Assembly (NCBI RefSeq): GCF_016415625.1
Contig: NZ_WBXP01000010.1
Coordinates: 39,851 to 103,850 of the forward strand
Source of the DNA: Shimwellia pseudoproteus
Lineage (GTDB): Bacteria; Pseudomonadota; Gammaproteobacteria; Enterobacterales; Enterobacteriaceae
Direction of reading: 5' to 3'
DNA: 64,000 nt
The position numbers were made by a program, and so were the translations under genes. The notes under the pieces were generated by a model, which did no database searches, had not been told where the DNA came from, and saw only the letters and a list, made by a program, of their open reading frames with translations. Positions 1 to 9,338 of the stretch are shown one piece after another (position 1 is the stretch's first letter; every line of letters begins with the position of its first letter).

Positions 1-463
1 CTTTGTCACGGCCCTTGCTGAGCACCAGATGGAGCAAGAACAACACCACCAGTGTCAGTGTGGCGCGGTTGATCCCGGTGATATGCAGGCGATCGGATAA
101 AAAATGGCTGAGCGCATTGACCAGCGAAACCGCATAGATAAGCGTAACCGGATAGTGGGCCACGCAGAAAAACAGTTTCATCGCCTGGCGCCCTTTGGGG
201 CCAAAAAACGAGCCAAACAGCGGCAATGAGTGATCCTGGGTCTGGGCATCGCGCATAAAGACCCGGCAGATCAGCACATGGGGCACCAGAGATAGCGGGA
301 AACCAAGAATAAGTAGCAGAATAAATACTAGCGGACCGCGCGTGCCGATTTCTACCGGCAGGAAAAGGGTCCCTGCCCCCACGGTTGCACCATATACGCC
401 CATCATCCAGATGGTGTCTTTGGTCGTCCATTGCGGACGTTGTATCTCATTTATCTTGGTCAT
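1..463 (-). CDS. HAAAP-family amino acid permease, N-terminal part (cut by window edge)
   Basis: The frame opens at an ATG at 463 and stays open for 154 codons to the window edge. The protein starts MTKINEIQRPQWTTKDTIWM and continues with GVYGATVGAGTLFLPVEIG, the unwound first membrane helix typical of the hydroxy/aromatic amino acid permease family (SdaC, TdcC, YhaO, YhjV). Further hydrophobic segments follow at about residues 46-66, 96-115 and 133-150. Members are inner-membrane proton- or sodium-coupled amino acid importers, with serine, threonine or aromatic substrates. The substrate cannot be told from this part. Nothing next to it suggests a pathway. Confidence 0.8.
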   Translation of the reverse strand, partial: MTKINEIQRPQWTTKDTIWMMGVYGATVGAGTLFLPVEIGTRGPLVFILLLILGFPLSLVPHVLICRVFMRDAQTQDHSLPLFGSFFGPKGRQAMKLFFCVAHYPVTLIYAVSLVNALSHFLSDRLHITGINRATLTLVVLFLLHLVLSKGRDK

Positions 464-891
464 ATTGCTCTTTAACTGGCTCGAAAACGACGAACGGAAA
501 GATGGAAATATCAGAGTTATTCACGCGAAGGGTAAAAAGGAATGGGAGTGAACGGCTGTTATTATTGAATAAAAATTCATCTTTTGGCGATCTTACTAAT
601 AACTACCAGGCCTGGCAAGGCATGGCCACCCTTTTTCAGGAAAAGGGGTTATTATGGCGGCTAATTTTACATCCCCGCCCCGCTACGCCACAGCTGAGTA
701 AAATAAATGTAACGTGATATCAACCTAATAACCCAGGCCGCCGGCAATATAATAACCCGTGGCGCCGGCCCGAATATCGTTACGCATCATCACCGCCCGG
801 CAGCGTAAACACACCGGGAGCAACATGCCGCGCAACACCGCTGCTGTTTAGCCAGGATAATCCAACGGTGCCGACACAATAATCCGCATCA
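464..891. other. Intergenic region with no gene seen
   Basis: This 428 bp stretch holds the promoter region of the leftward permease and the space after the leftward small gene. It is AT-rich near 464-600 and contains short imperfect hairpins, such as the pyrimidine/purine pair around 629-648. No convincing coding frame, operator or RNA gene was seen. Confidence 0.5.
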
Positions 892-1257
892 TTAGCGCCA
901 CTCGAAGGAGACGCTTTCCCGGTCAAACACCACCAGGGCTTCCACCCACTCTTTGCCTTCAAGGAGCGCTTCAATGCATCTTGCCGGGTAGGCGTCATCC
1001 GCCGGATTGAAGTCCTCATAATCGGAATGGGGTGTCAGTTTTACATCGTGATAGGCACATAAAACAGTGCTGCCCGGTTCGGTCATATCGGGAAATTTAG
1101 CGCACAGTAAGCGGGCCTGGAAAAATTTGTCCGGTAATCCTTCCGCCATGCTTTCCGCTGCCCACTGAATAAGCTTGTCATGGCAGTATTCGTGTGGCAA
1201 AGCACCAATTCCACGTGTATTAATCGTATTTTCTACTCTATTCAATGTGTTCAGCAT
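892..1257 (-). CDS. Hypothetical protein, 121 aa
   Basis: The ATG at 1257 (MLNTLNRVENTINTR) is preceded by an AAAGGA ribosome site eight bases upstream. It is preferred over in-frame ATGs at 1266 and 1290. The product is soluble, has no signal peptide or membrane helix, and is acidic toward the end. It contains several Cys and His residues (ALPHEYCHDK, LLCAKF, VLCAYHD) that do not form an evident zinc motif. I do not recognise the family. It sits alone between the permease and tRNA-Arg, a position where accessory genes are common. The clear ribosome site and uninterrupted frame support a real gene. Confidence 0.55.
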   Translation of the reverse strand: MLNTLNRVENTINTRGIGALPHEYCHDKLIQWAAESMAEGLPDKFFQARLLCAKFPDMTEPGSTVLCAYHDVKLTPHSDYEDFNPADDAYPARCIEALLEGKEWVEALVVFDRESVSFEWR

Positions 1258-1579
1258 ATTAATCATCCTTTTGCATACTTTTATATACAACGTGCGACAG
1301 GAAGATAAATCTATTCCACACTTCTTAAGGAGATCTTAACGAGATCTGTGATCCGTATTGGTACCTTAAAGTATTAGCGTAATATGTGATGTAATACCAT
1401 GAATACTGACAATAGCTGACAATTTTGTCGGTGTGATGGCAGTAATGTTTAAGTTAAATACCGGTGAAATTATACGGTTTATAAGGCGTAACTACACACA
1501 TGCGGCGTGGCTATATTTCACGGAAATTCCACAGAAAAAATGGCATGTTAACGCAAGCGGTGAGGGGGGAGATTGTCGA
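1258..1579. other. Intergenic region with no gene seen
   Basis: This 322 bp AT-rich stretch lies between the small hypothetical gene and the 3' end of the tRNA. It must hold the promoter of the leftward hypothetical gene. No integrase fragment, tRNA 3'-end repeat or other mobile-element trace was seen, although argU is a known phage attachment site in E. coli. Confidence 0.45.
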
Positions 1580-1656
<77 letters not shown>

Positions 1657-1861
1657 GTTGCAAAACAGAAAACACTGCATAATGTATGTTACACAGAGCG
1701 GATTGCGATTATACGGAGCGGGACACTGCAGTCAATGGCTTTTCAACCGGATGCGGAACAATTGTACTTAACCTGACAAACGTGACTGACAGCGCAGCCG
1801 GCTTCTGACACAATAGTCACATCCCCTTTTCTTCTCTATGACAGATGGAATCCTCTCTCTG

Positions 1862-2728
1862 ATGGCAGCAAAGATTATTGACGGTAAAACGATTGCGCAG
1901 CAGGTCCGCTCTGAGGTTGCTGAGAAAGTACGGGCGCGGGTAGCGGCCGGAAAACGGGCCCCTGGACTGGCCGTTGTCCTGGTGGGAGAAAACCCCGCCT
2001 CCCAGATTTATGTCGGCAGCAAACGTAAAGCCTGCGAAGAAGTGGGTTTCGTCTCCCGCTCTTATGACCTCCCGGATACCACCAGCGAAGCTGAGCTGCT
2101 GGGCCTGATAGACACCCTGAATGCGGATAACACCATTGACGGTATTTTAGTGCAGCTGCCGCTGCCGGCCGGTATCGACAATGTCAAAGTACTGGAGCGG
2201 ATTGACCCGGATAAAGACGTCGACGGTTTCCACCCGTATAACGTGGGCCGCCTGTGCCAGCGCGCACCGCGCCTGCGCCCCTGCACACCGCGGGGTATTG
2301 TTACCCTGCTGGAGCGTTATAACATCGACACCTATGGCCTGAATGCCGTGGTGATTGGCGCCTCGAATATCGTCGGCCGCCCGATGAGCATGGAGCTACT
2401 GCTGGCGGGCTGCACCACCACCGTCACCCACCGCTTCACCAAAAATCTGCGCCACCATGTAGAACACGCCGATCTGCTGATCGTGGCGGTTGGCAAACCG
2501 GGCTTTATTCCCGGTGAATGGATCAAAGAAGGCGCGATTGTTATTGATGTCGGGATCAATCGCCTGGAGAATGGCAAGGTAGTCGGGGACGTGGTATTTG
2601 ACGATGCCGCCGCGCGTGCCTCCTACATCACACCGGTGCCTGGTGGTGTTGGCCCAATGACGGTCGCCACCCTGATCCAGAACACCTTGCAAGCTTGCGA
2701 AGAATATCATGACATTGAGGAGGCCTGA
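1862..2728 (+). CDS. folD: Methylenetetrahydrofolate dehydrogenase/cyclohydrolase FolD
   Basis: This bifunctional cytosolic enzyme interconverts 5,10-methylene-THF, 5,10-methenyl-THF and 10-formyl-THF using NADP, and so supplies formyl groups to purine synthesis. The 288-residue product matches E. coli FolD almost throughout. It has the catalytic-lysine segment [14 protein letters not shown], the folate-site PLPAGID and DKDVDGFHP motifs, the Rossmann segment [12 protein letters not shown] and the C-terminal [14 protein letters not shown]. The start MAAKIIDG at 1862 agrees with E. coli. An upstream in-frame ATG at 1838 would add eight unconserved residues. ybcJ follows after one base. Confidence 0.97.
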   Translation: MAAKIIDGKTIAQQVRSEVAEKVRARVAAGKRAPGLAVVLVGENPASQIYVGSKRKACEEVGFVSRSYDLPDTTSEAELLGLIDTLNADNTIDGILVQLPLPAGIDNVKVLERIDPDKDVDGFHPYNVGRLCQRAPRLRPCTPRGIVTLLERYNIDTYGLNAVVIGASNIVGRPMSMELLLAGCTTTVTHRFTKNLRHHVEHADLLIVAVGKPGFIPGEWIKEGAIVIDVGINRLENGKVVGDVVFDDAAARASYITPVPGGVGPMTVATLIQNTLQACEEYHDIEEA

Positions 2729-2729
2729 G

Positions 2730-2942
2730 ATGGCAACATTTTCTCTGGGTAAACATCCGCACGTAGAACTGTGCGATCTGCTGAAACTGGAAGGCTGGAG
2801 CGAAAGCGGAGCCCAGGCAAAAATCGCCATCGGCGAAGGCGAAGTCCAGGTGGACGGCGTAACGGAAACCCGCAAACGCTGCAAAATTGTGGCGGGCCAA
2901 ACCGTCACATTTGCTGGCCAGAGCGTTACCGTTACGGCCTGA
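2730..2942 (+). CDS. ybcJ: S4-like RNA-binding protein YbcJ
   Basis: This 70-residue protein has an S4/alpha-L-type RNA-binding fold, seen in the segment LCDLLKLEGWSESGAQAKIA followed by EVQVDGVTETRKRCKIVAGQ. It matches E. coli YbcJ in length and sequence. The start at 2730 follows a GGAGG ribosome site that lies inside the last codons of folD, so the two genes are probably cotranscribed and coupled. Its cellular role is not well defined; RNA binding is inferred from the fold. Confidence 0.93.
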   Translation: MATFSLGKHPHVELCDLLKLEGWSESGAQAKIAIGEGEVQVDGVTETRKRCKIVAGQTVTFAGQSVTVTA

Positions 2943-2949
2943 TCCCCTC

Positions 2950-2973
2950 ACCCGCAGGTGCCTGCCTGCGGGT
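2950..2973 (+). terminator. Hairpin after ybcJ
   Basis: A perfect 9 bp stem (ACCCGCAGG with CCTGCGGGT) and 6 nt loop lies just after the ybcJ stop. No T-run follows, so it may be an imperfect terminator or an RNA 3'-end stabiliser. Confidence 0.45.
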
Positions 2974-3093
2974 CTGATTCGCCAAATCCCCTGCTGTTGC
3001 AATGGTTAATTTTCGATCAACCTCTAAGAATCACCCTTTCCTCTGACCAAATGTAAAAATAACGTTGATCCTGGTAACGGCTTATTCCAGGAT

Positions 3094-3124
3094 AAGTAGA
3101 ACGTTCTACTAGAACGTTCTACTT
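3094..3124. promoter_or_regulatory. Tandem palindromic operator upstream of the PTS gene
   Basis: Two copies of the 12 bp palindrome TAGAACGTTCTA (3097-3108 and 3110-3121) are separated by one base. The full 31 bp block is an inverted repeat around 3109. A central AACGTT-type core is typical of LacI-family operators, and E. coli MalI operators have a related AAACGTTTTA core. The block lies 51 bp before the PTS start codon. The likely ligand is the LacI-family regulator encoded just downstream at 4809. Confidence 0.8.
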
Positions 3125-3174
3125 ACAAGAATGCGCCCAGTAAGCGCAACGTTCATGGCCCTATTCGGGAAGGC

Positions 3175-4674
3175 ATGAGTCTGCTATCAGGTGTTGTAAA
3201 ATCACTCTCCAAACTGTCTATGATTGGCCGCGCGCTCATGCTGCCTATCTCGTTACTGCCGGCCGCGGGGCTGCTGCTGGCCTTTGGCGATAAATTCCAT
3301 CTGCCGTTGATGATGAATGCCGGCGGTGTCATTTTCGACAACTTACCCATGCTGTTTGCCATTGGCTCGGCGGTGGGGCTGGCGTCCGAATCCGGGATTG
3401 CGGCGCTGTCTGCCGCGGTATCGGTGTTTGTCACCAACATCACCATTAGCACCGTGCTGGGCATCACCCCGGACATGGCCTCCCAGGGCGGGAAATACGC
3501 CATGGTGGTCGGGATCCCCACGTTACAGATGGGCGTCTTCGGCGGATTAATCTGCGGGATCCTTGCGGCCTGGTGTTATAACCGTTTCCACGCCATGCAG
3601 TTGCCGGAGTTCCTCGGGTTCTTCTCCGGTAAGCGCTTTGTGGCCATCGCCACGGCATTACTGTCCTTTATTCTTGGCCTGCTGCTGCCCTATGTCTGGC
3701 AGCATATCCAGGCCGGTATTGATGCGCTGTCGGTGGTGATCAATGGCGATAACCAGGCGGCGTCTACCTTTATCTTTGGCCTGGTGGAACGGGCACTGAT
3801 CCCCCTCGGGCTGCACCATATCTGGTACCCGTCATTCTGGTACTCCTTTGGGGATTACACCACCCAGGCCGGCCAGGTTATCCACGGCGATCAGACTATC
3901 TGGTTCAAAATGCTGGAAGAAGGGGTGAAATCCTTCAGTAGCGACAGCTACCAAAACGCCGGTAAATTTATGCAGGGGGAATTCCCGCTGATGCTGTTTG
4001 CCCTGCCTGCGGCTTGCCTGGCGATGTACCACGAAGCCCACAGCAAAAATAAAAAAATCGCCTTCGGGATCCTGTTTTCTGCCGCGCTGACCTGCTTCCT
4101 GACCGGGATCACCGAGCCGGTCGAGTTCACCTTTATTTTTGTGGCGCCGATCCTCTACGTATTTAATGCGATCATGGCGGGGCTGGCCTACATGACCATG
4201 TATTTGTTACATGCCCATATCGCCAAGTCATTCTCTGCCGGGCTGATTGACTATATCTCCTTTGGGATCCTGCCATCGTTTAACGGCTACCAGACCAACT
4301 TCCTTAATGCGGCTATTGTCGGCATCCCGATGGCGATTATTTACTACTTCACCTTCCGGTTTGTGATCCGCCGCTTCGATGTCAAAACACCGGGGCGTAC
4401 CGATGTCACAACCGACGCCAGCGATAAAACGGATACCGAACTGGCCGGGGAAATTATCGCCCTGCTGGGCGGTGCCCAAAATATTGATTCCGTAGGGGCC
4501 TGCATCACCCGTTTGCGCCTGGAAGTGGACAAAAGCGATAAGGTCAATAAAGAGGGTCTTAACAGCCTCGGTGCCAGAGGGGTCGTTTTCGTGGGTGATA
4601 AAGGCATCCAGGTTATTTTTGGTGCCCGGGCGCAGTTTATCGCCCAAACCATGTCCACGATGATTGGCAAATAA
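3175..4674 (+). CDS. PTS sugar transporter subunit IICB, glucose/maltose type (MalX-like)
   Basis: This is an inner-membrane phosphotransferase permease that imports and phosphorylates a sugar. The 499-residue protein has the multi-helix IIC domain (about residues 1-400) with the signature GITEPVEFTFIF, then a linker and a IIB domain. The phosphorylated cysteine of IIB is Cys443 in SVGACITRLRLEV. No IIA domain is present, so a separate IIA, such as the glucose one, must serve it. The ATG at 3175 follows GGGAAGG. Pairing with a downstream MalI-like repressor recalls malX-malI of E. coli, but malY is absent and the arrangement differs. The substrate is unknown; a glucoside or maltose-type sugar is a guess from family. 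Confidence 0.85.
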   Translation: MSLLSGVVKSLSKLSMIGRALMLPISLLPAAGLLLAFGDKFHLPLMMNAGGVIFDNLPMLFAIGSAVGLASESGIAALSAAVSVFVTNITISTVLGITPDMASQGGKYAMVVGIPTLQMGVFGGLICGILAAWCYNRFHAMQLPEFLGFFSGKRFVAIATALLSFILGLLLPYVWQHIQAGIDALSVVINGDNQAASTFIFGLVERALIPLGLHHIWYPSFWYSFGDYTTQAGQVIHGDQTIWFKMLEEGVKSFSSDSYQNAGKFMQGEFPLMLFALPAACLAMYHEAHSKNKKIAFGILFSAALTCFLTGITEPVEFTFIFVAPILYVFNAIMAGLAYMTMYLLHAHIAKSFSAGLIDYISFGILPSFNGYQTNFLNAAIVGIPMAIIYYFTFRFVIRRFDVKTPGRTDVTTDASDKTDTELAGEIIALLGGAQNIDSVGACITRLRLEVDKSDKVNKEGLNSLGARGVVFVGDKGIQVIFGARAQFIAQTMSTMIGK

Positions 4675-4693
4675 GTCTAAAAATGTCAGGCTG

Positions 4694-4729
4694 GCGTGTG
4701 CTGCCCTGACTGGGGGCGGCACACGCTTT
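4694..4729 (+). terminator. Hairpin between the PTS gene and its regulator
   Basis: The arms 4694-4705 and 4715-4726 form a 12 bp stem with one G-T pair, starting GCGTGTGC. Only three T residues follow, so termination may be partial and allow some readthrough into the regulator gene. Confidence 0.5.
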
Positions 4730-4808
4730 GCCCGCACAGGGATTGCCTGAACGGCGATTTATCTGCACGGCTGTGGGTTGGACGCCGTTATTTTTTCAGG
4801 GAGTCAGG

Positions 4809-5825
4809 TTGAAGAAAGTCAGTATTATTGATGTTGCAAAACATGCGGGTGTCTCGGTATCGACTGTCTCCCTGGTCTTGCGTCAGAAAGGGAAAATCTC
4901 GGCGACAACTATCGATAAAGTGAACCAGTCGATTTCCGATCTGGGGTATGTGCACAACCTGGCCGCGGCCAATCTGCGCGCCAGTACCTCAAACCTGATT
5001 GGCCTGATCCTGTGTGACTTCAGCGACAACTTTACCCTCAAGGTGATGGCCAGCGTGGTCCAGAATCTGGAAAGCAGCGGTTTTATGGTGTTCCTCGGCC
5101 AGCCGGGGCGCAACGGCGAGTTCCTCGAACGCTGCCTGACCTCCTTCAAACAACAAGGGGTGGCGGGGGTTATCTACCTTGATGCCGATAATACCCGCAG
5201 CCAGTTACCTGAAAAGCTCCGCCACTGCCCGTTTCCACTGGTGGTGGTCTCCCAGTCATTACTGGAGGCACCGTGCTATCTGGTGGTGCGCGATAATCGC
5301 CAGGCCGCCAGCCTGGCAACCCGCTACCTGATTGAGCGCGGGCACCGCAACATTGGCTATATTGGCGGGAAAGATAATGACATTATTCGCCAGCAGCGCC
5401 TGCTGGGGTTTCGCAGTACCCTGACACAATTTGGTATCCCCTGGCGGGATGCGGTGGTACCGGCCTGTAGTGATGATACCCGGGCCGCCAGCCAGGCCAC
5501 CCGGGGGCTGCTGGAGAATAACAGCACCATCACCGCCCTGCTCTGCCATTCGCCAGACGCTATGATAGGCTCTATCGCCGGTATCCATCAGGTGGGGCGT
5601 ACCGTGGGGAAAGATGTGTTCCTCACCCAGCAAGTGGCGCTGATAGGTTTTGACGATATGCTCAGCGTCAATCTCACCTCGCCATCCTTTACCTATGTAT
5701 CATCCGCCAGCGAAGAAACCGGCCGCCAGGCAGTGGCGCTGCTGCTGCGCAAGCTAGAAACACCGGCGCTGGCGCTACAACGCATTACCTTATCGGGGCA
5801 ACTGGTGGCCAGAGAGTCGGCCTGA
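4809..5825 (+). CDS. LacI-family transcriptional repressor (MalI-like)
   Basis: The 338-residue product begins with a LacI-type helix-turn-helix (VSIIDVAKHAGVSVSTVSLV) and hinge helix. A periplasmic-binding-like sensor domain follows from about residue 60. It resembles MalI of E. coli across its length (LIGLI, RYLIERGHRNIGYIGG, ALIGFDD). A TTG start at 4809, with AGGGAG six bases upstream, places the HTH at the very N-terminus as the family requires. An in-frame ATG at 4728 would add 27 residues with no homology and is rejected. The gene follows the PTS gene it probably controls through the tandem operator at 3094-3124. The inducer is unknown. Confidence 0.86.
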   Translation: MKKVSIIDVAKHAGVSVSTVSLVLRQKGKISATTIDKVNQSISDLGYVHNLAAANLRASTSNLIGLILCDFSDNFTLKVMASVVQNLESSGFMVFLGQPGRNGEFLERCLTSFKQQGVAGVIYLDADNTRSQLPEKLRHCPFPLVVVSQSLLEAPCYLVVRDNRQAASLATRYLIERGHRNIGYIGGKDNDIIRQQRLLGFRSTLTQFGIPWRDAVVPACSDDTRAASQATRGLLENNSTITALLCHSPDAMIGSIAGIHQVGRTVGKDVFLTQQVALIGFDDMLSVNLTSPSFTYVSSASEETGRQAVALLLRKLETPALALQRITLSGQLVARESA

Positions 5826-5908
5826 AGGGCAAAGCATGAAGGCGTACAACCAGGGAAGTAACCGGACCAGCCCGGGGGGCCTATCCGGTTATGTATTGCG
5901 TAACGTTA

Positions 5909-7294
5909 TTACTTACGGCGCCAGGTAGTCCCCTGCGGGCCATCTTCCAGCACAATCCCCATCTCATTTAAGCGATCGCGGGCGGCATCGGCAGCAGCCC
6001 AGTCTTTCGCTTTACGGGCATCCAGCCGCTGCTGGATCAGGGCGTCGATTTCAGCCACTTCGCCATCATCGGCCTGGGCACCGCTTTGCAGGAACGTTTC
6101 CGGATCTTGCTCCAGCAGGCCCAGCACGCCAGCCAGCTTGCGCATATGCGCCGCCATCTGGTTGGCTAACGCCATGTCTTCGCCCTTCAGACGGTTCACT
6201 TCCCGGGCCATATCAAACAGCGCGGAATAGGCCTCCGGGGTATTGAAGTCATCATCCATGGCTTCGCGGAAGCGGGCTTCAAACGCCTCGCCCCCGGCCG
6301 GGGTGGCGGTGTTATCGGTACCGCGCAGCGCCGTGTAGAGCCGCTCCAGCGCAGAGCGGGCCTGTTTCAGGTTCTCTTCGCTGTAGTTCAGTTGGCTGCG
6401 GTAGTGGCCGGACATCAGGAAGTAACGGATGGTTTCCGCATCGTAATACTTGAGCACGTCGCGCACGGTAAAAAAGTTACCGAGGGATTTGGACATCTTT
6501 TCCCGGTCAACCATCACCATGCCGGAGTGCATCCAGTAGTTAACGTACTCACCGCCGTGGGCGCAGGTGGACTGGGCAATTTCGTTCTCGTGGTGCGGGA
6601 ACATCAGATCAGAACCGCCGCCGTGGATATCAAAGTGATTACCCAGCTGTTTGCAGTTCATCGCCGAACATTCAACGTGCCAGCCAGGACGGCCTTCACC
6701 CCAGGGGGATGACCAGCTTGGTTCACCCGGTTTGGACATTTTCCAGAGCACAAAATCCATCGGGTTACGTTTCACGTCCGCCACTTCCACCCGAGCCCCG
6801 GCCTGGAGCTGCTCCAGATCCTGGCGGGATAATACGCCGTAGGTTGGGTCGGTCGGCACGGAGAACATCACATCGCCATTGTCCGCCACATAGGCGTGAC
6901 CGCGGGAAATCAGTTGTTCGGTGATCTCGATGATTTCATGAATATGGTGGGTGGCGCGGGGTTCACTGTCCGGGGGCAAAATATTCAGCGCCGCAAAATC
7001 AGCGTGCATTTCGCCAATCATCCGGTCCACCAGATCGGTAAACGACTCACCGTTCTCGTGGGCGCGTTTGATAATTTTGTCGTCAATGTCGGTAATGTTG
7101 CGCACATATTTAAGTTTATAGCCGAGGAAGCGCAAATAGCGGGTTACCACATCGAAAGCAACAAAAGTACGCCCGTGGCCGATATGACAGAGATCATAGA
7201 CGGTGATACCACACACGTACATACCGACTTCTCCGGCATGAATGGGTTTAAATTCTTCTTTCTGGCGGCTGAGTGTATTGAAGATTTTTAACAT
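5909..7294 (-). CDS. cysS: Cysteine--tRNA ligase CysS
   Basis: This class I aminoacyl-tRNA synthetase charges tRNA-Cys in the cytosol. The 461 residues equal the E. coli length, and sequence identity is very high. The zinc-ligand segment [10 protein letters not shown], the HIGH motif HIGHG near residue 40, the second zinc part WHVECSAMN and HHENEIAQS, and the KMSKS loop ([10 protein letters not shown]) are all intact. The C-terminal anticodon-binding domain ends in the conserved GTTWRRK. The gene is convergent with the MalI-like gene and divergent from ppiB. Confidence 0.98.
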   Translation of the reverse strand: MLKIFNTLSRQKEEFKPIHAGEVGMYVCGITVYDLCHIGHGRTFVAFDVVTRYLRFLGYKLKYVRNITDIDDKIIKRAHENGESFTDLVDRMIGEMHADFAALNILPPDSEPRATHHIHEIIEITEQLISRGHAYVADNGDVMFSVPTDPTYGVLSRQDLEQLQAGARVEVADVKRNPMDFVLWKMSKPGEPSWSSPWGEGRPGWHVECSAMNCKQLGNHFDIHGGGSDLMFPHHENEIAQSTCAHGGEYVNYWMHSGMVMVDREKMSKSLGNFFTVRDVLKYYDAETIRYFLMSGHYRSQLNYSEENLKQARSALERLYTALRGTDNTATPAGGEAFEARFREAMDDDFNTPEAYSALFDMAREVNRLKGEDMALANQMAAHMRKLAGVLGLLEQDPETFLQSGAQADDGEVAEIDALIQQRLDARKAKDWAAADAARDRLNEMGIVLEDGPQGTTWRRK

Positions 7295-7473
7295 CAGAGT
7301 GTTCCGTGTCTGTGTGTGGTCATAAAAAAATTTAAGCAGTTATCTTAACCCATAATTCTGTTTCCCGGCCATGTTTTGCAAGATGATCCCGGCAGCCAAG
7401 TTGTGTTATAAAACCAGTTACACTGGCCTGCTGTTACGGGCCTGGGCAATTGTTAACCCAACAGGATGCAAAC

Positions 7474-7968
7474 ATGGTTACTTTTCACACCAACCACGGC
7501 GATATCGTGATCAAAACTTTCGATAAAGAAGCGCCGGTTACCGTCAAAAACTTCCTGGGTTACTGCCGCGAAGGTTTTTACGACAACACCATTTTCCACC
7601 GTGTGATCAACGGCTTTATGATCCAGGGTGGCGGTTTTGAACCCGGGATGAAACAGAAAACGACCAAAGACGCTATCCAGAACGAAGCCAACAATGGTCT
7701 GAAAAACACCCGCGGTACCCTGGCAATGGCCCGTACCCAGGCGCCGCACTCCGCAACAGCCCAATTCTTCATCAATGTGGTTGATAACGACTTCCTGAAC
7801 TTCAGCGGTGAAAACCTGCAGGGTTGGGGTTACTGTGTCTTCGCCGAAGTGGTTGAAGGCATGGACGTTGTTGACAACATCAAAGCGGTCTCTACCGGCC
7901 GCAGCGGCATGCACCAGGATGTGCCGAAAGATGACGTCATCATCAAAAGCGTTACCATCAGCGAATAA
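7474..7968 (+). CDS. ppiB: Cytosolic peptidyl-prolyl cis-trans isomerase B
   Basis: This cyclophilin catalyses proline isomerisation during protein folding. It has 164 residues, the same as E. coli PpiB. The active-site elements [13 protein letters not shown] and [18 protein letters not shown] are intact. The start MVTFHTNHG at 7474 follows AGGA and matches E. coli. The in-frame ATG at 7450 adds eight unconserved residues and is rejected. No signal peptide is present, as expected for the cytosolic form. lpxH follows after three bases. Confidence 0.97.
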   Translation: MVTFHTNHGDIVIKTFDKEAPVTVKNFLGYCREGFYDNTIFHRVINGFMIQGGGFEPGMKQKTTKDAIQNEANNGLKNTRGTLAMARTQAPHSATAQFFINVVDNDFLNFSGENLQGWGYCVFAEVVEGMDVVDNIKAVSTGRSGMHQDVPKDDVIIKSVTISE

Positions 7969-7971
7969 GCT

Positions 7972-8694
7972 GTGTCCACGCTGTTTATTGCAGACTTACA
8001 TCTGTGTGAAGAAGAACCGGCGATCACCGCCGGTTTTCTGCGTTTTCTGGCCGGGCGCGCCCGGGAAGCTGACGCGTTGTACATCCTTGGCGATCTGTTC
8101 GAAGCGTGGATTGGCGATGATAACCTCACCCCGCTCCACCAGACCGTGGCCAGCGCCATCCGCCAGCTCGTTGACCACGGGGTACCCTGCTACTTTATTC
8201 ACGGCAATCGCGATTTCCTGATAGGCAAACGCTTCGCCCGGGAGAGCGGCATGATCCTGCTGCCGGAAGTGCAGCATTTGACGCTGTATAGCCGTGATCT
8301 GTTGATCATGCACGGTGACACACTGTGCACCGACGATGCCGGCTACCAGGCATTTCGTAAAAAGGTCCATACCCGCTGGGTCCAGTGGCTGTTTCTGGCG
8401 CTACCGCTGTTTGTCCGCCGCCGTATCGCGGCCCGTATGCGCGCCGACAGCCAGGCCGCCAACAGCCAGAAATCGGTCGCCATCATGGATGTTAATCCAC
8501 AGGCCGTGGTCGCAGTGATGGAGGCCTACCGGGTACAGTGGTTAATCCACGGTCATACCCATCGCCCGGAAATCCATACTCTGGAGGCCAACGGCAAGCC
8601 CGCATGGCGTGCGGTATTAGGCGCCTGGCACCACGAGGGATCGCTTATCGAAGTCACCCCGCAAAACACCACCCTGCAATTTTTTCCATTTTAA
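7972..8694 (+). CDS. lpxH: UDP-2,3-diacylglucosamine diphosphatase LpxH
   Basis: This metallo-phosphoesterase hydrolyses UDP-2,3-diacylglucosamine to lipid X in lipid A synthesis at the inner membrane. The 240-residue product carries every metal-binding motif of the family: DLH near residue 8, [16 protein letters not shown] and HGHTHRP. It starts at a GTG (7972) three bases after the ppiB stop, as in E. coli. The tight spacing indicates cotranscription with ppiB. Confidence 0.97.
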   Translation: MSTLFIADLHLCEEEPAITAGFLRFLAGRAREADALYILGDLFEAWIGDDNLTPLHQTVASAIRQLVDHGVPCYFIHGNRDFLIGKRFARESGMILLPEVQHLTLYSRDLLIMHGDTLCTDDAGYQAFRKKVHTRWVQWLFLALPLFVRRRIAARMRADSQAANSQKSVAIMDVNPQAVVAVMEAYRVQWLIHGHTHRPEIHTLEANGKPAWRAVLGAWHHEGSLIEVTPQNTTLQFFPF

Positions 8695-8727
8695 GCGCTA
8701 TAGCGTTTTTTTGCGCTATTTCTCGCC

Positions 8728-8743
8728 GCGCAACCGTTTTCCC
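8728..8743. promoter_or_regulatory. PurR operator of purEK
   Basis: The 16 bp sequence GCGCAACCGTTTTCCC matches the PurR consensus ACGCAAACGTTTGCGT in its left half and centre. It lies about 85 bp before purE, where E. coli purEK also has its PurR site. Hypoxanthine- or guanine-loaded PurR would repress here. The assignment rests on motif and position. Confidence 0.7.
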
Positions 8744-8828
8744 TGGCCGTTTTACATGCTATTCTCATGCCCTCTTAAAACGACGCCCACGTTGTTTTGC
8801 TTGCACATCCACAGGAGTTTTAAGACCC

Positions 8829-9338
8829 ATGTCTTCCAGCCAGATCCCGGTTCGTATTGCCATTGTCATGGGCTCCAGAAGTGACTGGGCCACCATGCAA
8901 TTTGCCGCAGAAATCCTCGATATGCTCGATGTCCCGTACCACACTGAGGTGGTTTCAGCCCACCGCACCCCGGACAAGCTATTCAGCTTTGCCGAACAGG
9001 CACAGGATAATGGGTATCAGGTGATTATTGCCGGTGCCGGTGGCGCCGCCCACCTGCCGGGTATGATTGCAGCAAAAACCCTGGTGCCGGTACTGGGTGT
9101 GCCAGTACAAAGCGCCGCCCTGAGCGGGGTGGACAGCCTGTACTCTATTGTACAAATGCCGCGCGGGATCCCGGTGGGCACCCTGGCCATCGGTAAAGCC
9201 GGCGCCGCCAACGCGGCCCTGCTGGCGGCCCAGATTATCGCCACCCACGACAGCGCGCTGCTGGCGCGCCTCAGCGCATGGCGCCAGAAACAGACTGATG
9301 AGGTGCTGGAGAATCCAGATCCGCGGGGTGACGCATGA
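8829..9338 (+). CDS. purE: 5-(carboxyamino)imidazole ribonucleotide mutase PurE
   Basis: This enzyme converts N5-CAIR to CAIR in purine synthesis. The 169 residues equal E. coli PurE. The conserved [11 protein letters not shown] phosphate-binding loop, the catalytic SAHRTP segment and [11 protein letters not shown] are present. The ATG at 8829 ([10 protein letters not shown]) aligns with the E. coli start. The frame stays open upstream to 8538 only by chance, across lpxH. The gene overlaps purK by four bases, so translation is coupled. Confidence 0.97.
   Translation: MSSSQIPVRIAIVMGSRSDWATMQFAAEILDMLDVPYHTEVVSAHRTPDKLFSFAEQAQDNGYQVIIAGAGGAAHLPGMIAAKTLVPVLGVPVQSAALSGVDSLYSIVQMPRGIPVGTLAIGKAGAANAALLAAQIIATHDSALLARLSAWRQKQTDEVLENPDPRGDA

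Noticed and set aside
4728..4808. An ATG start giving the LacI-type regulator 27 extra residues
   Set aside because: It lacks homology and displaces the HTH; the TTG at 4809 has a good ribosome site.
8695..8715. Terminator after lpxH (CGCTATAGCG then T-run)
   Set aside because: The hairpin stem is too short to support, although a T-run is present.
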